Positions 34,585 through 39,010 of a stretch of 39,010 nt of DNA are shown one piece after another. A model generated the notes under the pieces. The model worked only from the letters and a program-made list of their open reading frames with translations. It was not told the DNA's origin and made no database searches. The first letter of the stretch is position 1. The number at the start of each line of letters is the position of its first letter. The stretch is taken from NCBI GenBank assembly GCA_022736275.1, contig DZBJ01000028.1:1-39010 (forward strand), read 5' to 3'. The stretch comes from Rikenella microfusus (GTDB lineage: Bacteria > Bacteroidota > Bacteroidia > Bacteroidales > VadinHA17). The position numbers were made by a program, and so were the translations under genes.

Positions 34585-35406
34585 CTATTCAAAATAGGTG
34601 TAAACCCTCTCGCATATTATTGTGAAACCCTTTTCATCCTTGATAGTTCCTTTAGTCCAGTTACCCTTCTCATCATATTCATAACCGGTGGAGGTCTTTC
34701 CAGTTACTTTCTTCTCATTATCAGTAGCGGTATAATCAGATTGGAACCCCTTGTCATTGTAAACATAACTGGTAGTGGAGCCGGGTGTGCCGTCTTTCCT
34801 GTAATACTCTAAACGCGTCAGGAGTCCCAGATCATTAAATATAAAAAGATATTTCGAACCAACCTCTCCTTTATGGCTGAAGTATTGCACTTTCAATGTG
34901 TCATTTACGTATGAACCCGTCACCTCTATTTTCTGAGTAAGGGTATCGGCGATTGCATTGTAACCTTCATACAGAAATGGCTTACCCTCCTCATCACAGG
35001 TGATCACCTGCTTATACCTTACCGTGTCATCTGAGATGTACTCGGATCTGGCAAGAAGGTTATTTACTTTCGACAAACGCCAGGTATCTATCACCTTATC
35101 ATTTTCATCAAGAGTAATACTGGACACCAGGTCACCGTCAATGTCAAAAACTGCTTTGTAATCATAGGTGTAGCCGATACTGTCCAGTTCTTTCTTTGTA
35201 ATTCTGGCTCCCTTGACATAGGTATCAGCTTCAGGTATTGCCCAGTAGCCATTTTCCGTAACCGATTCAACCTTGCCGTTCAGTTTTTCCATGTACCCCT
35301 GGTAGGGTGTGTAGATTCCCAGCCTGGTGAAATCGGCAGGCTTCTTCTCCTGACAGCCTGATGCTGCAAAGAGAACCAATGCTAAAAAAATGATCAGTCT
35401 TTTCAT
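34585..35406 (-). CDS. Lipoprotein with YD-repeat-like strands, function unknown
   Basis: From ATG 35406 the protein has 273 residues and starts MKRLIIFLALVLFAASGC, a lipoprotein signal with lipobox ASGC (Cys18). An in-frame ATG 61 codons upstream would add a cysteine-rich leader and is rejected. The body is a series of short beta-hairpin units (LIYTF-type strands such as YDYKAVFDIDGDLVSSITLD, SKYLFIFNDLGLLTRLEYYR, TSYVYNDKGFQSDYT, GYEYDEKGNWTKGTI) resembling the YD/RHS-like or MORN-type repeats of small Bacteroidota lipoproteins. It probably sits in the outer membrane or its periplasmic face. No enzymatic motif was seen. It is convergent with the C1q-like gene and has its own promoter. Confidence 0.75.
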   Translation of the reverse strand: MKRLIIFLALVLFAASGCQEKKPADFTRLGIYTPYQGYMEKLNGKVESVTENGYWAIPEADTYVKGARITKKELDSIGYTYDYKAVFDIDGDLVSSITLDENDKVIDTWRLSKVNNLLARSEYISDDTVRYKQVITCDEEGKPFLYEGYNAIADTLTQKIEVTGSYVNDTLKVQYFSHKGEVGSKYLFIFNDLGLLTRLEYYRKDGTPGSTTSYVYNDKGFQSDYTATDNEKKVTGKTSTGYEYDEKGNWTKGTIKDEKGFTIICERVYTYFE

Positions 35407-35483
35407 TTGTCCGGTTTTAATTAGTGACAGGATTAATTTAGTTATGATCTTAACTTGTTGATCTTCAAAGTCTAATTTTCTAT

Positions 35484-35514
35484 GCAAATTACACCGGTTT
35501 TTTCCCTTTGTCAA
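35484..35514 (-). promoter_or_regulatory. Promoter for the 34585-35406 lipoprotein gene
   Basis: On the minus strand, TTG (35512-35514) is followed after 20 nt by TAATTTGC (35484-35491), one base short of the full -7 consensus. The implied leader is about 70 nt and supports the ATG at 35406. The rest of the gap 35515-35691 holds nothing recognisable. Confidence 0.45.
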
Positions 35515-35691
35515 GTAAACAGACAAATAAATCTTTGGAGCCGAAGTGCAGTCACAGCACGGAACCGCAGTTTCGGGCAGTAAGTCCATAAATCCGACAG
35601 CCTGAAGGTCTTAAGTTATGAGGTCATGCTGTAATATGATCGGGATGACCAGGTAAATGATACTTAATACCTAATTCCCACTGTTACCCAC

Positions 35692-35797
35692 GGCCACTCC
35701 CTAATCCATCTTCACACCCGGCAACCTGACTGCTCGCGGCAATGGCCCACCGGGTCATTAATTATCGCTCGCCCTCTCTTCCCTAATGCCTCTTCCC
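35692..35797 (-). repeat. Palindromic heptamer-edged repeat, copy B
   Basis: This copy carries TGACTGCTCGCGG, the imperfect palindrome AATGGCCC-ACC-GGGTCATT with one G-T pair (35742-35760 region), TCGCTCGCCCTC and degenerate heptamers (CCCTAATGCCT). It is the most diverged of three copies, in the same orientation as copy C (37147-37257), and the two lie on either side of the ATPase gene. It fills much of the 450-bp gap between the lipoprotein start and the ATPase stop. Confidence 0.8.
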
Positions 35798-35798
35798 C

Positions 35799-35860
35799 GA
35801 ATTTCCTGTCTTTGCGCGAAACAAATCCGAAACATGATCACCAATGACTTCATTTTTTAG
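35799..35860 (+). pseudogene. Decayed duplicate of the prfB promoter and start
   Basis: The 50 bases 35799-35848 align without gaps to 37258-37307 (about 37 of 50 identical by eye), covering the TTTGCGC promoter area and ATGATCACCAATGAC, which differs by one base from the first five prfB codons. The copied frame reads MITND then leaves homology (FIF, stop at 35858-35860), overlapping the stop codon of the convergent ATPase gene. It looks like a left-behind prfB 5' end. Confidence 0.6.
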
Positions 35861-37026
35861 TAAGTCAGGCCAAACTGCCAGAGTGGTATTGTATTCAGAT
35901 AACCCAGTTCAATGCTGTCTTTGACAACGAAGCCATTATTCAAACCCCGGATTTGCTTCAGCCCTTTGTTTCTTCCACCTACTTCAAAGGTGTACTCACC
36001 AATCCGAAAATCAGCAACCGGAGATGTAACCACATCATGCTTTAACCTAAGTTGGTTTAAGAAAAATGTCTCCCGTATGTTCCCGGAATCTGAACTGCTG
36101 CCGGCCAGACTGTAAATCAAATTTGTATTGTCCAGATAGATTTTATCAACTTTAGCCAGACCTCTGATCCCGCCGGTGGCATCCCTTAACTGGATAATCA
36201 ATCCTGCTTCTTCGATAAACATGCAATAATCGGCTATATTATTCCGGCTTGCCTGCAGGGCAGCAGATATACTCGTCATGTTAGGTTTAAACGGAACACT
36301 TTTCGCAATAATAGCTAACAGTTGCTTTAATTTCCTGCCGGTTGACACATTCATCCCGGCATACATGGGAATGTCTGTTTCCAGGGTCTGGTTGACAATC
36401 TGCTGAAGTTTAAGATCAAAATCTTCTTCCAGTGAGAACGGATAATACCCTCTTTTCAAATAGTCTTCAAAGAGCGGCAACGGATGCTTTATACCCGGAA
36501 GTTCCGCTTTATGCGACAGTATATCCTCCAGTGTATACGTACGGGTAGTTACTTTATGAAATAATTGCAAATACTCCCTGAAGGATAATCCCTGCATGTG
36601 GTACATAACCGTCCTGCGACTTAAATCAGAAGCTCCTTTTTTGATATCAAGCACAGAAGAACCGGAAAAGACAACATTAAGTTCCGGATGGTAATCGTAG
36701 ATCAGTTTTAATTCCCTCGCCCAGTCTTTGTATTTATGGATTTCATCAACGAACAAATACTTCCCGTTGCGTTTTACAAACGCATCAGCAAGGTCAATCA
36801 GCTTTTTATCCGAAAAATAGAAGTCTTCTGCCGTTACGTAAAGTGTCTCAGAAACGTTCAGGTTCATTTTGATATGCTGCAACACCAATGTCGTCTTTCC
36901 GACTCCGCGCGGACCGGTTAACCCGATCATACGACTTTTCCAATTTATTTCAGAATAAATGTATCGGAGGAAACCCGTATCAGTCTCTCTCAGAAGCTTT
37001 ATAAACTGTTCAAACAACTTCTCCAT
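35857..37026 (-). CDS. AAA ATPase with DUF4143 C-terminal domain
   Basis: The 389-residue protein of the AAA_14/DUF4143 family has Walker A GPRGVGKTT (Gly38-Thr46), Walker B YLFVDEIHKYKDW (Asp94, Glu95), a sensor-like VVFSGSSVLDIKKGASDLSR (about 118-137), and a winged-helix/DUF4143 half (about 200-389). It ends with a PD-(D/E)XK-like element, ADFRIGEYTFEVGGRNKG. These proteins are abundant, variably present between strains, and of unknown function; the fold suggests nucleic-acid handling. It has its own promoter (37045-37077). Context is odd: the gene sits between direct copies of a palindromic repeat and of the prfB 5' region, so it appears to be a late insertion. Confidence 0.88.
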   Translation of the reverse strand: MEKLFEQFIKLLRETDTGFLRYIYSEINWKSRMIGLTGPRGVGKTTLVLQHIKMNLNVSETLYVTAEDFYFSDKKLIDLADAFVKRNGKYLFVDEIHKYKDWARELKLIYDYHPELNVVFSGSSVLDIKKGASDLSRRTVMYHMQGLSFREYLQLFHKVTTRTYTLEDILSHKAELPGIKHPLPLFEDYLKRGYYPFSLEEDFDLKLQQIVNQTLETDIPMYAGMNVSTGRKLKQLLAIIAKSVPFKPNMTSISAALQASRNNIADYCMFIEEAGLIIQLRDATGGIRGLAKVDKIYLDNTNLIYSLAGSSSDSGNIRETFFLNQLRLKHDVVTSPVADFRIGEYTFEVGGRNKGLKQIRGLNNGFVVKDSIELGYLNTIPLWQFGLTY

Positions 37027-37044
37027 GGTAATTCATTTTTATTG

Positions 37045-37106
37045 CAAAGATAGTAAAACGCACCATTAAGGATCAAATATACAATAAAAACGCACTATAG
37101 CAGTGC
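37045..37106 (-). promoter_or_regulatory. Promoter and possible operator sites of the ATPase gene
   Basis: On the minus strand, TTTG (37074-37077) and TATCTTTG (37045-37052) are 21 nt apart, matching both consensus boxes. On the plus strand AAAACGCAC occurs at 37055-37063 (inside the spacer) and again at 37087-37095, 32 bp apart. An inverted repeat GCACT-ATAGC-AGTGC lies at 37092-37106. These could be binding sites of an unknown regulator. Confidence 0.55.
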
Positions 37107-37146
37107 AAATTATGTTAAGACTTGATAATTGCTTCTCGCTCGCCCC

Positions 37147-37257
37147 ACTATTGCCGCCCACCCTGCAGTCTGGCTGCTCGCGATAATGATCCGCCAGCTG
37201 GCGGACCATTACTAAACGCTCGGCCCTCTATTGCCTATTGCCTACTGCCTAATGCCT
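37147..37257 (-). repeat. Palindromic heptamer-edged repeat, copy C
   Basis: ATTGCC followed by CCCACCCTGCAGTCTGGCTG leads to CTCGCG and the palindrome TAATGATCCGCC-AGCT-GGCGGACCATTA (37184-37211, one mismatch), then CGCTCGGCCCTC and four TATTGCC-like heptamers (37229-37257). The palindrome arms differ from copy A in both halves, so pairing is kept. It lies upstream of prfB and reaches to within 10 bp of its -7 element. Confidence 0.85.
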
Positions 37258-37265
37258 GAATTGAC

Positions 37266-37273
37266 TATATTTG
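37266..37273 (+). promoter_or_regulatory. -7 element of the prfB promoter
   Basis: TATATTTG is an exact -7 match 19 nt before the prfB ATG. The expected -33 site falls in the heptamer run of repeat copy C and has no TTTG at 19-21 nt. Confidence 0.5.
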
Positions 37274-37292
37274 CGCCAAACATTCACACACC

Positions 37293-38385
37293 ATGATAAC
37301 CAATGACCAGATAAAAGACCTCGTTGAACGCCGGGATGCGTTAAGGAGGTATCTTTGACGTCGATAACCGACTGAAAGAGATTAAGGAAAAAGAGGAGCT
37401 GACACACGTTCCCGGGTTCTGGAATGACCCCAAAAAAGCGGAGGAGCTGATGAAGGAGATCTCCTCCGTCAAAAGCTGGACCAACGCCTATTCAAAAGTA
37501 GACACCGCCGTCGAGGACCTTATCGTCCTATTTGACTTCTTCAGGGAGGGAGAGTCAACCGAGGCCGAAATCGTTCAGCAGTATGACAAGACCCTCGCCG
37601 CCGTGGAGAAGCTCGAACTCCGGAACATGCTCAGACGGGAAGAGGACCAGCTGGGAGCCGTACTCAAGATCAACGCCGGCGCGGGCGGCACGGAGAGCAA
37701 CGACTGGGCACAGATGCTCATGAGAATGTACCTCATGTGGGGAGAGAAAAGCGGATACAAGATCACCGAAGCATACTTCCAACCCGGCGATGAGGCCGGC
37801 ATCAAGACCGTCACCCTCGAGTTCGAGGGAGAAAATGCCTACGGTTACCTCAAGAGCGAGAACGGAGTCCACCGCCTGGTACGCATATCCCCCTTCAACT
37901 CCCAGGGGAAGAGACAGACGACGTTTGCATCGGTATACGTGGCACCACTGGTTGATGACGAAATAGAGATAGATGTAAACCCTGCTGACATAACCTGGGA
38001 GACATTCCGCTCATCGGGCGCCGGCGGACAGAACGTCAACAAGGTGGAGACGGCCGTACGGCTGCGCCACGCACCCACCGGACTGGTCATCGAAAACCAG
38101 GAGTCGCGCTCACAGGGACAGAACAAGGAGAACGCCCTCCGCCTGCTGAGATCGCACCTATATGAGATGGAACTGAGAAAGAGACAGGAAGAGATAGCAA
38201 AGATAGAGGGGGCAAAGAAAAAGATAGAGTGGGGCTCGCAGATCAGGTCGTACACACTCCATCCCTACAAGCTGGTCAAGGACCTGCGCACCGGGTACGA
38301 GACAGGCAATGCTCAGTCTGTCCTGGACGGAGACCTCGATGAGTTCATAAAATCATACCTCATGGAGTTCGGCGCAAGCCACTGA
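37293..38385 (+). CDS. prfB: Peptide chain release factor 2 with programmed +1 frameshift
   Basis: RF2 reads UGA and UAA stop codons and triggers peptide release. The gene starts at ATG 37293 ([20 protein letters not shown]), reads CTT, and meets an in-frame TGA at 37356-37358. Slipping +1 there (37293-37355 joined to 37357-38385) gives [15 protein letters not shown] and an RF2 of 363 residues, close to the E. coli length. The core contains [18 protein letters not shown], the stop-codon reading SPF tripeptide in [16 protein letters not shown], and the catalytic GGQ in [17 protein letters not shown] start at 37450 would lose the N-terminal domain. An ATPase gene appears to have been inserted just upstream, with a duplicated prfB 5' end. 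Confidence 0.95.
37343..37359 (+). promoter_or_regulatory. RF2 autoregulatory frameshift site
   Basis: AGGAGG (37344-37349), TAT, CTT, TGA, C reproduces the classic prfB site: a Shine-Dalgarno-like element 3 nt before the CTT slip codon, then a UGA followed by C, the poorest stop context. Low RF2 slows termination at UGA and favours +1 slippage, so RF2 controls its own level. Confidence 0.95.
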
Positions 38386-38407
38386 GACCATATGATAAAA
38401 CGCATGG

Positions 38408-38437
38408 TTTGAAATCCTGACAATTCGTTTATTTACG
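38408..38437 (+). promoter_or_regulatory. Possible promoter for mutA
   Basis: TTTG (38408-38411) is followed after 18 nt by TATTTACG (38430-38437), which matches six of eight -7 consensus bases counting free positions. It lies 21 nt before the ATG. This is a weak call. Confidence 0.3.
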
Positions 38438-38458
38438 CATTCAGGAACAGCATATCCG

Positions 38459-39010
38459 ATGGACAAGAAAGAAAGGTTATTTGAGAAGTTTCCGCCAGTC
38501 TCCACCGAAAAGTGGATGGACAAGATCACCGCCGACCTGAAGGGGGCCGACTTTAAGAAGAAACTGGTCTGGAAGACACGCGACGGAATTGAGGTTATGC
38601 CCTTCTACAGGCAGGAGGACATCGACAAGCTCGGTCATACCGGGTTCCTTCCGGGCGACTACCCCTTCGTGAGGGGAGTGAATGTTTCTGACAACAGTTG
38701 GCTGGTGAGGCAGGATATACCCGTTAACGATTATGAGGCAGCAAACGCCAAAGCCCTCGATATACTCATGAGAGGGGTGTCATCGCTTGGCTTTGTTATA
38801 GGAGAGCCGCAGTCGATCACTGTTGAAAACATATCTTCGCTGCTCAGCGGAATACACCTTGAAAGCGTCGAAGTGAACTTCAGCACCCCGGGCATGGCTA
38901 AGGAGCTCCTTGCGGCTGTCGTGGCAGTTCTGAAGTCGTCAGGGGCAGAGACCCAAAAGGTGAGAATATGCATTGCCGCCGATCCCCTCGGAAGACTGGC
39001 ATTGAACGGC
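38459..39010 (+). CDS. mutA: Methylmalonyl-CoA mutase small subunit (3' partial)
   Basis: The small subunit of methylmalonyl-CoA mutase pairs with the B12-binding catalytic subunit (MutB) to interconvert succinyl-CoA and methylmalonyl-CoA in propionate metabolism. The frame from ATG 38459 (MDKKERLFEKFPPVSTEKWM) is open for 184 codons to the window end. Recognisable parts are the KITADLKGADFKKKLVWKTR segment and EVMPFYRQEDIDKLGHTG, typical of the mutase N-terminal region, then FVRGVNVSDNSWLVRQDIPV and the start of the TIM-barrel domain. The gene is cut by the window edge; mutB would be expected next. The gap from prfB is 73 bp. Confidence 0.85.
   Translation, partial: MDKKERLFEKFPPVSTEKWMDKITADLKGADFKKKLVWKTRDGIEVMPFYRQEDIDKLGHTGFLPGDYPFVRGVNVSDNSWLVRQDIPVNDYEAANAKALDILMRGVSSLGFVIGEPQSITVENISSLLSGIHLESVEVNFSTPGMAKELLAAVVAVLKSSGAETQKVRICIAADPLGRLALNG

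Overview
The window looks like a chromosomal segment of a Bacteroidota bacterium, probably Bacteroidales or a close relative. The signs are: a lipoprotein-type TamA partner (TamL) beside TamB; two DUF5916 outer-membrane proteins; a tricorn-like and an S46 peptidase; a small secreted protein with a type IX secretion (T9SS) C-terminal signal; a SiaC/DUF1987 protein; and the start of a methylmalonyl-CoA mutase small-subunit gene. Many gene starts lack a strong Shine-Dalgarno sequence but are preceded by the Bacteroidota promoter pattern TTTG - about 20 nt - TAnnTTTG.

Layout. 1-1288: 3' part of a group II intron (maturase ORF, then domains V and VI). 1305-1769 (-): small secreted protein. 1875-10549 (+): tamB, tamL and a POTRA-less Omp85 protein, an envelope-assembly block. 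10560-17342 (-): tricorn-like protease, a YciI-like protein and the coupled tldE/tldD pair. 17619-19585 (+): an FLVCR-like MFS transporter coupled to an unknown exported protein. 19688-25108 (-): two tandem DUF5916 genes. 25345-27349 (-): marC, rnhA, siaC-like and prolyl-tRNA editing genes, bracketed by heptamer repeat arrays. 27522-29672 (-): S46 dipeptidyl-peptidase. 29759-31494 (-): rnhB coupled to a glycosyltransferase. 31579-34542 (+): polysaccharide flippase, T9SS-tailed protein, collagen/C1q-like protein. 34585-35406 (-): lipoprotein. 35857-37026 (-): AAA/DUF4143 ATPase. 37293-38385 (+): prfB with its programmed +1 frameshift. 38459-end (+): mutA, partial.

Most of this is ordinary envelope, proteolysis and housekeeping content. 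The unexplained structure lies in the repeats. (i) A roughly 100-bp palindromic element, edged by heptamers of the type TATTGCC, occurs three times (6711-6807, 35692-35797, 37147-37257); its hairpin is preserved while its sequence varies. (ii) A second heptamer type (GTCGGCA followed by GACTGAG-like units) occurs at 25227-25305 and 27379-27516. (iii) The ATPase gene sits between two direct copies of [palindromic element + prfB promoter region + first five prfB codons]. This suggests insertion at the 5' end of prfB, with a decayed prfB start left behind at 35799-35848. I found no CRISPR array, rRNA or tRNA and no complete insertion sequence. No previously undescribed defence or biosynthetic system is evident; the ATPase/prfB duplication and the palindromic repeat family are the best leads.
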